In this document: piece after piece, positions 26,368-39,966 of the stretch | Numbering within the stretch: the first letter of the stretch is position 1 | Layout of the letters: each line of letters starts with the position of its first letter | Assembly (NCBI GenBank): GCA_964057225.1 | Contig: OZ059899.1 | Location: forward strand, 9,982,001-10,046,000 | Length of the DNA stretch: 64,000 nucleotides | From: Auanema rhodensis | Lineage: Eukaryota > Nematoda > Chromadorea > Rhabditida > Rhabditidae | Direction of reading: 5' to 3' | Notes under the pieces: model-generated | Told to the model about the DNA's origin: nothing | The model's database searches: none | Seen by the model: the letters and a program-made list of their open reading frames with translations, nothing else | Program-made: the position numbers and the translations under genes

Positions 26368-29300
26368 GAGTTTTATGTAATCGTAGAAAAATCAGGATCA
26401 GTCTGTTCTGTTGGAGAACTGTAAGACATAAAATTTCAAACTAATAGGCTCTTTATCGAAATAAATGTATAAGTTTAAATTGGATATCTAACAATCTTTT
26501 TCATTTTATTTCTTATTGTTTGTTTTAAAGTAGGAAAAACTAGTTCTTTTCTTTCTAATTTCCATCCCAAATGCTTTCGAATTCCAGAAAAAAATATATA
26601 CTGCCTTGTTCAACTAAGATTTCAGAAACTCTTATGAAAAAAAACTAAGACTATTGTGATGAGAGAAATTAAGAGAAAAACTATGGAGCTGACATTACAT
26701 TTTTCTACAATATCACTAGATTCGATATCATTGATATCCTGGAAACGTTATTCCTCTCCTTTTTGTATATCAAACGAAAGTTTTATGTAATCGTAGAAAA
26801 ATCAGGATAAGTCTGTTCTGTTGGAGAACTGTAAGACATAAAAATTCAATCTAATAGGCTCTTCATCGAAGTAAATGTATAAGTTAAAATTGGATATCTA
26901 ACAATCTTTTCATTTTGTTTATTATTGTTTGTTTTAAAATAGAAAAAACTAGTTCTTTTCGTTCTAATTTCCATCCAAAATGCTTTCGAAATTTCTATCC
27001 AATATGCTTTTATATCAAACGAGAGTTTTATGTAATCATAGAGAAATCAGGATCAGTCTGTTCTGTTGGAGAACTGTAAGACATAAAATTTCGAACTAAT
27101 AGGCTCTTTATCGAAGTAAATGTATAAGTTTACATTGGATATCTAACAATCTTTTTCATTTTATTTCTTATTGTTTGTTTTAAAGTAGAAAAAACTAGTT
27201 CTTTTCTTTCTAATTTCCATCCCAAATGCTTTCGAATTCCAGAAAAAAATATATACTGCCTTGTTCAACTAAGATTTCAGAAACTCTTATGAAAAAAAAC
27301 TAAGACTATTGTGATGAGAGAAATTAAGAGAAAAACTATGGAGCTGACATTACATTTTTCTACAATATCACTAGATTCGATATCATTGATATCCTGGAAA
27401 CGTTATTCCTCTCCTTTTTGTATATCAAACGAGAGTTTTATGTAATCGTAGAAAAATCAGGATCAGTCTGTTCTGTTGGAGAACTGTAAGACATAAAATT
27501 TCAAACTAATAGGCTCTTTATCGAAGTAAATGTATAAGTTTAAATTGGATATCTAACAATCTTTTTCATTTTATTTCTTATTGTTTGTTTTAAAGTAGGA
27601 AAAACTAGTTCTTTTCTTTCTAATTTCCATCCCAAATGCTTTCGAATTCCAGAAAAAAATATATACTGCCTTGTTCAACTAAGATTTCAGAAACTCTTAT
27701 GAAAAAAAACTAAGACTATTGTGATGAGAGAAATTAAGAGAAAAACTATGGAGCTGACATTACATTTTTCTACAATATCACTAGATTCGATATCATTGAT
27801 TTCCTGGAAACGTTATTCCTCTCCTTTTTGTATATCAAACGAGAGTTTTATGTAATCGTAGAAAAATCAGGATCAGTCTGTTCTGTTGGAGAACTGTAAG
27901 ACATAAAAATTCAATCTAATAGGCTCTTCATCGAAGTAAATGTATAAGTTAAAATTGGATATCTAACAATCTTTTCATTTTGTTTATTATTGTTTGTTTT
28001 CAAATAGAAAAAACTAGTTCTTTTCGTTCTAATTTCCATCCAAAATGCTTTCGAAATTTCTATCCAATATGCTTTTATATCAAACGAGAGTTTTATGTAA
28101 TCATAGAGAAATCAGGATCAGTCTGTTCTGTTGGAGAACTGTAAGACATAAAATTTCAAAGTAATAGGCTCTTTATCGAAGTAAATGTATAAGTTTAAAT
28201 TGGATATCTAACAATCTTTTTCATTTTATTTCTTATTGTTTGTTTTAAAGTAGGAAAAACTAGTTCTTTTCTTTCTAATTTCCATCCAAAATGCTTTCGA
28301 AATTTCTATCCAATATGCTTTTATATCAAACGAGAGTTTTATGTAATCATAGAGAAATCAGGATCAGTCTGTTCTGTTGGAGAACTGTAAGACATAAAAT
28401 TTCAAACTAATAGGCTCTTTATCGAAGTAAATGTATAAGTTTAAATTGGATATCTAACAATCTTTTTCATTTTATTTCTTATTGTTTGTTTTAAAGTAGG
28501 AAAAACTAGTTCTTTTCTTTCTAATTTTCATCCCAAATGCTTTCGAATTCCAGAAAAAAATATATACTGCCTTGTTCAACTAAGATTTCAGAAACTCTTA
28601 TGAAAAAAAACTAAGACTATTGTGATGAGAGAAATTAAGAGAAAAACTATGGAGCTGACATTACATTTTTCTACAATATCACTAGATTCGATATCATTGA
28701 TATCCTGGAAACGTTATTCCTCTCCTTTTTGTATATCAAACGAGAGTTTTATGTAATCGTAGAAAAATCAGGATCAGTCTGTTCTGTTGGAGAACTGTAA
28801 GACATAAAATTTCAAACTAATAGGCTCTTTATCGAAGTAAATGTATAAGTTTAAATTGGATATCTAACAATCTTTTTCATTTTATTTCTTATTGTTTGTT
28901 TTAAAGTAGGAAAAACTAGTTCTTTTTTTTCTAATTTCCATCCCAAATGCTTTCGAATTCCAGAAAAAAATATATACTGCCTTGTTCAACTAAGATTTCA
29001 GAAACTCTTATGAAAAAAAACTAAGACTATTGTGATGAGAGAAATTAAGAGAAAAACTATGGAGCTGACATTACATTTTTCTACAATATCACTAGATTCG
29101 ATATCATTGATTTCCTGGAAACGTTATTCCTCTCCTTTTTGTATATCAAACGAGAGTTTTATGTAATCGTAGAAAAATCAGGATCAGTCTGTTCTGTTGG
29201 AGAACTGTAAGACATAAAAATTCAATCTAATAGGCTCTTCATCGAAGTAAATGTATAAGTTAAAATTGGATATCTAACAATCTTTTCATTTTGTTTATTA

Positions 29301-29398
29301 TTGTTTGTTTTAAAATAGAAAAAACTAGTTCTTTTCGTTCTAATTTCCATCCAAAATGCTTTCGAAATTTCTATCCAATATGCTTTTATATCAAACGA
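26368..29398 (+). repeat. Super-repeat copy 1, part b
   Basis: Unit starts: L26368 (CGAAATAAATG, ends in ACGAAAG), S26778 (GATAAG), L27023 (AAAGTAGAAAAAAC), L27433 (TTGATTTCC), S27843, S'28088 (CAAAGTAATAGG), L28334, L28744 (TTCTTTTTTTTCT, TTGATTTCC), S29154. Partners lie at offset 23499 (49867 onward), then 23991 from 28334 (52325). The 492-bp step is two extra S' units in the second copy. Unit 27023 has private GTTTACATTGG and TTTCGAAC. Confidence 0.87.
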
Positions 29399-32300
29399 GA
29401 GTTTTATGTAATCATAGAGAAATCAGGATCAGTCTGTTCTGTTGGAGAACAGTAAGACATAAAATTTCAAACTAATAGGCTCTTTATCGAAGTAAATGTA
29501 TAAGTTTAAATTGGATATCTAACAATCTTTTTCATTTTATTTCTTATTGTTTGTTTTAAAGTAGGAAAAACTAGTTCTTTTCTTTCTAATTTTCATCCCA
29601 AATGCTTTCGAATTCCAGAAAAAAATATATACTGCCTTGTTCAACTAAGATTTCAGAAACTCTTATGGAAAAAAACTAAGACTATTGTGATGAGAGAAAT
29701 TAAGAGAAAAACTATGGAGCTGACATTACATTTTTCTACAATATCACTAGATTCGATATCATTGATATCCTGGAAACGTTATTCCTCTCCTTTTTGTATA
29801 TCAAACGAGAGTTTTATGTAATCGTAGAAAAATCAGGATCAGTCTGTTCTGTTGGAGAACTGTAAGACATAAAATTTCAAACTAATAGGCTCTTTATCGA
29901 AGTAAATGTATAAGTTTAAATTGGATATCTAACAATCTTTTTCATTTTATTTCTTATTGTTTGTTTTAAAGTAGGAAAAACTAGTTCTTTTCTTTCTAAT
30001 TTTCATCCCAAATGCTTTCGAATTCCAGAAAAAAATATATACTGCCTTGTTCAACTAAGATTTCAGAAACTCTTATGGAAAAAAACTAAGACTATTGTGA
30101 TGAGAGAAATTAAGAGAAAAACTATGGAGCTGACATTACATTTTTCTACAATATCAATAGATTCGATATCATTGATATCCTGGAAACGTTATTCCTCTCC
30201 TTTTTGTATATCAAACGAGAGTTTTATGTAATCGTAGAAAAATCAGGATCAGTCTGTTCTGTTGGAGAACTGTAAGACATAAAATTTCAAACTAATAGGC
30301 TCTTTATCGAAGTAAATGTATAAGTTTAAATTGGATATCTAACAATCTTTTTCATTTTATTTCTTATTGTTTGTTTTAAAGTAGGAAAAACTAGTTCTTT
30401 TTTTTCTAATTTCCATCCCAAATGCTTTCGAATTCCAGAAAAAAATATATACTGCCTTGTTCAACTAAGATTTCAGAAACTCTTATGAAAAAAAACTAAG
30501 ACTATTGTGATGAGAGAAATTAAGAGAAAAACTATGGAGCTGACATTACATTTTTCTACAATATCACTAGATTCGATATCATTGATTTCCTGGAAACGTT
30601 ATTCCTCTCCTTTTTGTATATCAAACGAGAGTTTTATGTAATCGTAGAAAAATCAGGATCAGTCTGTTCTGTTGGAGAACTGTAAGACATAAAAATTCAA
30701 TCTAATAGGCTCTTCATCGAAGTAAATGTATAAGTTAAAATTGGATATCTAACAATCTTTTCATTTTGTTTATTATTGTTTGTTTTAAAATAGAAAAAAC
30801 TAGTTCTTTTCGTTCTAATTTCCATCCAAAATGCTTTCGAAATTTCTATCCAATATGCTTTTATATCAAACGAGAGTTTTATGTAATCATAGAGAAATCA
30901 GGATCAGTCTGTTCTGTTGGAGAACAGTAAGACATAAAATTTCAAACTAATAGGCTCTTTATCGAAGTAAATGTATAAGTTTAAATTGGATATCTAACAA
31001 TCTTTTTCATTTTATTTCTTATTGTTTGTTTTAAAGTAGGAAAAACTAGTTCTTTTCTTTCTAATTTTCATCCCAAATGCTTTCGAATTCCAGAAAAAAA
31101 TATATACTGCCTTGTTCAACTAAGATTTCAGAAACTCTTATGGAAAAAAACTAAGACTATTGTGATGAGAGAAATTAAGAGAAAAACTATGGAGCTGACA
31201 TTACATTTTTCTACAATATCACTAGATTCGATATCATTGATATCCTGGAAACGTTATTCCTCTCCTTTTTGTATATCAAACGAGAGTTTTATGTAATCGT
31301 AGAAAAATCAGGATCAGTCTGTTCTGTTGGAGAACTGTAAGACATAAAATTTCAAACTAATAGGCTCTTTATCGAAGTAAATGTATAAGTTTAAATTGGA
31401 TATCTAACAATCTTTTTCATTTTATTTCTTATTGTTTGTTTTAAAGTAGGAAAAACTAGTTCTTTTCTTTCTAATTTTCATCCCAAATGCTTTCGAATTC
31501 CAGAAAAAAATATATACTGCCTTGTTCAACTAAGATTTCAGAAACTCTTATGGAAAAAAACTAAGACTATTGTGATGAGAGAAATTAAGAGAAAAACTAT
31601 GGAGCTGACATTACATTTTTCTACAATATCAATAGATTCGATATCATTGATATCCTGGAAACGTTATTCCTCTCCTTTTTGTATATCAAACGAGAGTTTT
31701 ATGTAATCGTAGAAAAATCAGGATCAGTCTGTTCTGTTGGAGAACTGTAAGACATAAAATTTCAAACTAATAGGCTCTTTATCGAAGTAAATGTATAAGT
31801 TTAAATTGGATATCTAACAATCTTTTTCATTTTATTTCTTATTGTTTGTTTTAAAGTAGGAAAAACTAGTTCTTTTCTTTCTAATTTTCATCCCAAATGC
31901 TTTCGAATTCCAGAAAAAAATATATACTGCCTTGTTCAACTAAGATTTCAGAAACTCTTATGAAAAAAAACTAAGACTATTGTGATGAGAGAAATTAAGA
32001 GAAAAACTATGGAGCTGACATTACATTTTTCTACAATATCACTAGATTCGATATCATTGATATCCTGGAAACGTTATTCCTCTCCTTTTTGTATATCAAA
32101 CGAGAGTTTTATGTAATCGTAGAAAAATCAGGATCAGTCTGTTCTGTTGGAGAACTGTAAGACATAAAAATTCAATCTAATAGGCTCTTCATCGAAGTAA
32201 ATGTATAAGTTAAAATTGGATATCTAACAATCTTTTCATTTTGTTTATTATTGTTTGTTTTAAAATAGAAAAAACTAGTTCTTTTCGTTCTAATTTCCAT

Positions 32301-33988
32301 CCAAAATGCTTTCGAAATTTCTATCCAATATGCTTTTATATCAAACGAGAGTTTTATGTAATCATAGAGAAATCAGGATCAGTCTGTTCTGTTGGAGAAC
32401 AGTAAGACATAAAATTTCAAACTAATAGGCTCTTTATCGAAGTAAATGTATAAGTTTAAATTGGATATCTAACAATCTTTTTCATTTTATTTCTTATTGT
32501 TTGTTTTAAAGTAGGAAAAACTAGTTCTTTTCTTTCTAATTTTCATCCCAAATGCTTTCGAATTCCAGAAAAAAATATATACTGCCTTGTTCAACTAAGA
32601 TTTCAGAAACTCTTATGGAAAAAAACTAAGACTATTGTGATGAGAGAAATTAAGAGAAAAACTATGGAGCTGACATTACATTTTTCTACAATATCACTAG
32701 ATTCGATATCATTGATATCCTGGAAACGTTATTCCTCTCCTTTTTGTATATCAAACGAGAGTTTTATGTAATCGTAGAAAAATCAGGATCAGTCTGTTCT
32801 GTTGGAGAACTGTAAGACATAAAATTTCAAACTAATAGGCTCTTTATCGAAGTAAATGTATAAGTTTAAATTGGATATCTAACAATCTTTTTCATTTTAT
32901 TTCTTATTGTTTGTTTTAAAGTAGGAAAAACTAGTTCTTTTCTTTCTAATTTTCATCCCAAATGCTTTCGAATTCCAGAAAAAAATATATACTGCCTTGT
33001 TCAACTAAGATTTCAGAAACTCTTATGGAAAAAAACTAAGACTATTGTGATGAGAGAAATTAAGAGAAAAACTATGGAGCTGACATTACATTTTTCTACA
33101 ATATCAATAGATTCGATATCATTGATATCCTGGAAACGTTATTCCTCTCCTTTTTGTATATCAAACGAGAGTTTTATGTAATCGTAGAAAAATCAGGATC
33201 AGTCTGTTCTGTTGGAGAACTGTAAGACATAAAATTTCAAACTAATAGGCTCTTTATCGAAGTAAATGTATAAGTTTAAATTGGATATCTAACAATCTTT
33301 TTCATTTTATTTCTTATTGTTTGTTTTAAAGTAGGAAAAACTAGTTCTTTTCTTTCTAATTTTCATCCCAAATGCTTTCGAATTCCAGAAAAAAATATAT
33401 ACTGCCTTGTTCAACTAAGATTTCAGAAACTCTTATGAAAAAAAACTAAGACTATTGTGATGAGAGAAATTAAGAGAAAAACTATGGAGCTGACATTACA
33501 TTTTTCTACAATATCACTAGATTCGATATCATTGATATCCTGGAAACGTTATTCCTCTCCTTTTTGTATATCAAACGAGAGTTTTATGTAATCGTAGAAA
33601 AATCAGGATCAGTCTGTTCTGTTGGAGAACTGTAAGACATAAAATTTCAAACTAATAGGCTCTTTATCGAAGTAAATGTATAAGTTTAAATTGGATATCT
33701 AACAATCTTTTTCATTTTATTTCTTATTGTTTGTTTTAAAGTAGGAAAAACTAGTTCTTTTCTTTCTAATTTCCATCCCAAATGCTTTCGAATTCCAGAA
33801 AAAAATATATACTGCCTTGTTCAACTAAGATTTCAGAAACTCTTATGAAAAAAAACTAAGACTATTGTGATGAGAGAAATTAAGAGAAAAACTATGGAGC
33901 TGACATTACATTTTTCTACAATATCACTAGATTCGATATCATTGATTTCCTGGAAACGTTATTCCTCTCCTTTTTGTATATCAAACGA
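29399..33988 (+). repeat. 1475-bp L-L-L-S higher-order repeat, three copies
   Basis: Unit starts: L29399, L29809, L30219, S30629; L30874, L31284, L31694, S32104; L32349, L32759, L33169, L33579. Period 410x3+245 = 1475 (29399, 30874, 32349). The first L of each copy has GAACAGTAAG and CTTATGGAAAA; the second has CTTATGGAAAA and TATCAATAG. The third copy has a fourth L with TTGATTTCC. The matching part of the second super-repeat (53390-55029) has one copy and lacks GAACAGTAAG and TATCAATAG, so this expansion appears private to the first super-repeat. Confidence 0.9.
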
Positions 33989-36900
33989 GAGTTTTATGTA
34001 ATCGTAGAAAAATCAGGATCAGTCTGTTCTGTTGGAGAACTGTAAGACATAAAAATTCAATCTAATAGGCTCTTCATCGAAGTAAATGTATAAGTTAAAA
34101 TTGGATATCTAACAATCTTTTCATTTTGTTTATTATTGTTTGTTTTAAAATAGAAAAAACTAGTTCTTTTCGTTCTAATTTCCATCCAAAATGCTTTCGA
34201 AATTTCTATCCAATATGCTTTTATATCAAACGAGAGTTTTATGTAATCATAGAGAAATCAGGATCAGTCTGTTCTGTTGGAGAACTGTAAGACATAAAAT
34301 TTCAAACTAATAGGCTCTTTATCGAAGTAAATGTATAAGTTTAAATTGGATATCTAACAATCTTTTTCATTTTATTTCTTATTGTTTGTTTTAAAGTAGG
34401 AAAAACTAGTTCTTTTCTTTCTAATTTTCATCCCAAATGCTTTCGAATTCCAGAAAAAAATATATACTGCCTTGTTCAACTAAGATTTCAGAAACTCTTA
34501 TGAAAAAAAACTAAGACTATTGTGATGAGAGAAATTAAGAGAAAAACTATGGAGCTGACATTACATTTTTCTACAATATCACTAGATTCGATATCATTGA
34601 TATCCTGGAAACGTTATTCCTCTCCTTTTTGTATATCAAACGAGAGTTTTATGTAATCGTAGAAAAATCAGGATCAGTCTGTTCTGTTGGAGAACTGTAA
34701 GACATAAAATTTCAAACTAATAGGCTCTTTATCGAAGTAAATGTATAAGTTTAAATTGGATATCTAACAATCTTTTTCATTTTATTTCTTATTGTTTGTT
34801 TTAAAGTAGGAAAAACTAGTTCTTTTCTTTCTAATTTCCATCCCAAATGCTTTCGAATTCCAGAAAAAAATATATACTGCCTTGTTCAACTAAGATTTCA
34901 GAAACTCTTATGAAAAAAAACTAAGACTATTGTGATGAGAGAAATTAAGAGAAAAACTATGGAGCTGACATTACATTTTTCTACAATATCACTAGATTCG
35001 ATATCATTGATTTCCTGGAAACGTTATTCCTCTCCTTTTTGTATATCAAACGAGAGTTTTATGTAATCGTAGAAAAATCAGGATCAGTCTGTTCTGTTGG
35101 AGAACTGTAAGACATAAAAATTCAATCTAATAGGCTCTTCATCGAAGTAAATGTATAAGTTAAAATTGGATATCTAACAATCTTTTCATTTTGTTTATTA
35201 TTGTTTGTTTTAAAATAGAAAAAACTAGTTCTTTTCGTTCTAATTTCCATCCAAAATGCTTTCGAAATTTCTATCCAATATGCTTTTATATCAAACGAGA
35301 GTTTTATGTAATCATAGAGAAATCAGGATCAGTCTGTTCTGTTGGAGAACTGTAAGACATAAAATTTCAAACTAATAGGCTCTTTATCGAAGTAAATGTA
35401 TAAGTTTAAATTGGATATCTAACAATCTTTTTCATTTTATTTCTTATTGTTTGTTTTAAAGTAGGAAAAACTAGTTCTTTTCTTTCTAATTTTCATCCCA
35501 AATGCTTTCGAATTCCAGAAAAAAATATATACTGCCTTGTTCAACTAAGATTTCAGAAACTCTTATGAAAAAAAACTAAGACTATTGTGATGAGAGAAAT
35601 TAAGAGAAAAACTATGGAGCTGACATTACATTTTTCTACAATATCACTAGATTCGATATCATTGATATCCTGGAAACGTTATTCCTCTCCTTTTTGTATA
35701 TCAAACGAGAGTTTTATGTAATCGTAGAAAAATCAGGATCAGTCTGTTCTGTTGGAGAACTGTAAGACATAAAAATTCAATCTAATAGGCTCTTCATCGA
35801 AGTAAATGTATAAGTTAAAATTGGATATCTAACAATCTTTTCATTTTGTTTATTATTGTTTGTTTTAAAATAGAAAAAACTAGTTCTTTTCGTTCTAATT
35901 TCCATCCAAAATGCTTTCGAAATTTCTATCCAATATGCTTTTATATCAAACGAGAGTTTTATGTAATCATAGAGAAATCAGGATCAGTCTGTTCTGTTGG
36001 AGAACTGTAAAACATAAAATTTCAAACTAATAGGCTCTTTATCGAAGTAAATGTATAAGTTTAAATTGGATATCTAACAATCTTTTTCATTTTATTTCTT
36101 ATTGTTTGTTTTAAAGTAGGAAAAACTAGTTCTTTTCTTTCTAATTTTCATCCCAAATGCTTTCGAATTCCAGAAAAAAATATATACTGCCTTGTTCAAC
36201 TAAGATTTCAGAAACTCTTATGAAAAAAAACTAAGACTATTGTGATGAGAGAAATTAAGAGAAAAACTATGGAGCTGACATTACATTTTTCTACAATATC
36301 ACTAGATTCGATATCATTGATATCCTGGAAACGTTATTCCTCTCCTTTTTGTATATCAAACGAGAGTTTTATGTAATCGTAGAAAAATCAGGATCAGTCT
36401 GTTCTGTTGGAGAACTGTAAGACATAAAATTTCAATCTAATAGGCTCTTCATCGAAGTAAATGTATAAGTTAAAATTGGATATCTAACAATCTTTTCATT
36501 TTGTTTATTATTGTTTGTTTTAAAATAGAAAAAACTAGTTCTTTTCGTTCTAATTTCCATCCAAAATGCTTTCGAAATTTCTATCCAATATGCTTTTATA
36601 TCAAACGAGAGTTTTATGTAATCATAGAGCAATCAGGATCAGTCTGTTCTGTTGGAGAACTGTAAGACATAAAATTTCAAACTAATAGGCTCTTTATCGA
36701 AGTAAATGTATAAGTTTAAATTGGATATCTAACAATCTTTTTCATTTTATTTCTTATTGTTTGTTTTAAAGTAGGAAAAACTAGTTCTTTTCTTTCTAAT
36801 TTCCATCCCAAATGCTTTCGAATTCCAGAAAAAAATATATACTGCCTTGTTCAACTAAGATTTCAGAAACTCTTATGAAAAAAAACTAAGACTATTGTGA

Positions 36901-37018
36901 TGAGAGAAATTAAGAGAAAAACTATGGAGCTGACATTACATTTTTCTACAATATCACTAGATTCGATATCATTGATATCCTGGAAACGTTATTCCTCTCC
37001 TTTTTGTATATCAAACGA
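33989..37018 (+). repeat. Super-repeat copy 1, part c
   Basis: Unit starts: S33989, L34234, L34644 (TTGATTTCC), S35054, L35299, S35709, L35954 (GTAAAACAT), S36364 (AAATTTCAATC), L36609 (GAGCAATC). The first eight units match 55030-57649 at offset 21041, including the GTAAAACAT unit. L36609 has no separate partner; its GAGCAATC head is fused to an S' body at 58960. Confidence 0.87.
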
Positions 37019-37999
37019 GAGTTTTATGTAATCGTAGAAAAATCAGGATCAGTCTGTTCTGTTGGAGAACTGTAAGACATAAAAATTCAATCTAATAGGC
37101 TCTTCATCGAAGTAAATGTATAAGTTAAAATTGGATATCTAACAATCTTTTTCATTTTATTTCTTATTGTTTGTTTTAAAGTAGGAAAAACTAGTTCTTT
37201 TCTTTCAAATTTCCATCCAAAATGCTTTCGAAATTTCTATCCAATATGCTTTTATATCAAACGAGAGTTTTATGTAATCATAGAGAAATCAGGATCAGTC
37301 TGTTCTGTTGGAGAACTGTAAGACATAAAAATTCAATCTAATAGGCTCTTCATCGAAGTAAATGTATAAGTTTAAATTGGATATCTAACAATCTTTTTCA
37401 TTTTATTTCTTATTGTTTGTTTTAAAGTAGGAAAAACTAGTTCTTTTCTTTCAAATTTCCATCCAAAATGCTTTCGAAATTTCTATCCAATATGCTTCTA
37501 TATCAAACGAGAGTTTTATGTAATCATAGAGCAATCAGGATCAGTCTGTTCTGTTGGAGAACTGTAAGACATAAAATTTCAAACTAATAGGCTCTTTATC
37601 GAAGTAAATGTATAAGTTTAAATTGGATATCTAACAATCTTTTCATTTTGTTTATTATTGTTTGTTTTAAAATAGAAAAACTAGTTCTTTTCGTTCTAAT
37701 TTCCATCCAAAATGCTTTCGAAATTTCTATCCAATATGCTTTTATATCAAACGAGAGTTTTATGTAATCATAGAGCAATCAGGATCAGTCTGTTCTGTTG
37801 GAGAACTGTAAGACATAAAATTTCAAACTAATAGGCTCTTTATCGAAGTAAATGTATAAGTTTAAATTGGATATCTAACAATCTTTTCATTTTGTTTATT
37901 ATTGTTTGTTTTAAAATAGAAAAAACTAGTTCTTTTCGTTCTAATTTCCATCCAAAATGCTTTCGAAATTTCTATCCAATATGCTTTTATATCAAACGA
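37019..37999 (+). repeat. Short-unit cluster S'-S'-S''-S''
   Basis: Unit starts: S'37019 (CTTTCAAATTTCC), S'37265, S''37511 (244 bp), S''37755 (245 bp). The same cassette, with one or two S'' added, recurs at 25143, 43817, 47251, 48886 and 58960. In each, the second S' ends in a TCTATATC variant and the next S'' opens with GAGCAATC. Confidence 0.87.
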
Positions 38000-39966
38000 G
38001 AGTTTTATGTAATCATAGAGCAATCAGGATCAGTCTGTTCTGTTGGAGAACTGTAAGACATAAAATTTCAAACTAATAGGCTCTTTATCGAAGTAAATGT
38101 ATAAGTTTAAATTGGATATCTAACAATCTTTTTCATTTTATTTCTTATTGTTTGTTTTAAAGTAGGAAAAACTAGTTCTTTTCTTTCTAATTTTCATCCC
38201 AAATGCTTTCGAATTCCAGAAAAAAATATATACTGCCTTGTTCAACTAAGATTTCAGAAACTCTTATGAAAAAAAACTAAGACTATTGTGATGAGAGAAA
38301 TTAAGAGAAAAACTATGGAGCTGACATTACATTTTTCTACAATATCACTAGATTCGATATCATTGATATCCTGGAAACGTTATTCCTCTCCTTTTTGTAT
38401 ATCAAACGAGAGTTTTATGTAATCGTAGAAAAATCAGGATCAGTCTGTTCTGTTGGAGAACTGTAAGACATAAAATTTCAAACTAATAGGCTCTTTATCG
38501 AAGTAAATGTATAAGTTTAAATTGGATATCTAACAATCTTTTTCATTTTATTTCTTATTGTTTGTTTTAAAGTAGGAAAAACTAGTTCTTTTCTTTCTAA
38601 TTTCCATCCCAAATGCTTTCGAATTCCAGAAAAAAATATATACTGCCTTGTTCAACTAAGATTTCAGAAACTCTTATGAAAAAAAACTAAGACTATTGTG
38701 ATGAGAGAAATTAAGAGAAAAACTATGGAGCTGACATTACATTTTTCTACAATATCACTAGATTCGATATCATTGATTTCCTGGAAACGTTATTCCTCTC
38801 CTTTTTGTATATCAAACGAGAGTTTTATGTAATCGTAGAAAAATCAGGATCAGTCTGTTCTGTTGGAGAACTGTAAGACATAAAAATTCAATCTAATAGG
38901 CTCTTTATCGAAGTAAATGTATAAGTTTAAATTGGATATCTAACAATCTTTTTCATTTTATTTCTTATTGTTTGTTTTAAAGTAGGAAAAACTAGTTCTT
39001 TTCTTTCTAATTTCCATCCAAAATGCTTTCGAAATTTCTATCCAATATGCTTTTATATCAAACGAGAGTTTTATGTAATCATAGAGAAATCAGGATCAGT
39101 CTGTTCTGTTGGAGAACTGTAAGACATAAAATTTCAAACTAATAGGCTCTTTATCGAAGTAAATGTATAAGTTTAAATTGGATATCTAACAATCTTTTTC
39201 ATTTTATTTCTTATTGTTTGTTTTAAAGTAGGAAAAACTAGTTCTTTTCTTTCTAATTTCCATCCAAAATGCTTTCGAAATTTCTATCCAATATGCTTTT
39301 ATATCAAACGAGAGTTTTATGTAATCATAGAGAAATCAGGATCAGTCTGTTCTGTTGGAGAACTGTAAGACATAAAATTTCAAACTAATAGGCTCTTTAT
39401 CGAAGTAAATGTATAAGTTTAAATTGGATATCTAACAATCTTTTTCATTTTATTTCTTATTGTTTGTTTTAAAGTAGGAAAAACTAGTTCTTTTCTTTCT
39501 AATTTTCATCCCAAATGCTTTCGAATTCCAGAAAAAAATATATACTGCCTTGTTCAACTAAGATTTCAGAAACTCTTATGAAAAAAAACTAAGACTATTG
39601 TGATGAGAGAAATTAAGAGAAAAACTATGGAGCTGACATTACATTTTTCTACAATATCACTAGATTCGATATCATTGATATCCTGGAAACGTTATTCCTC
39701 TCCTTTTTGTATATCAAACGAGAGTTTTATGTAATCGTAGAAAAATCAGGATCAGTCTGTTCTGTTGGAGAACTGTAAGACATAAAATTTCAATCTAATA
39801 GGCTCTTCATCGAAGTAAATGTATAAGTTAAAATTGGATATCTAACAATCTTTTCATTTTGTTTATTATTGTTTGTTTTAAAATAGAAAAAACTAGTTCT
39901 TTTCGTTCTAATTTCCATCCAAAATGCTTTCGAAATTTCTATCCAATATGCTTTTATATCAAACGA
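38000..39966 (+). repeat. Array block E copy 2
   Basis: Unit starts: L38000 (GAGCAATC), L38410 (TTGATTTCC), S'38820, S'39066, L39312, S39722 (AAATTTCAATC). It matches 18843-20564 at offset 19157. Only the start of L38000 continues the super-repeat: its partner at offset 21941 is the truncated L at 59941. Confidence 0.86.
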
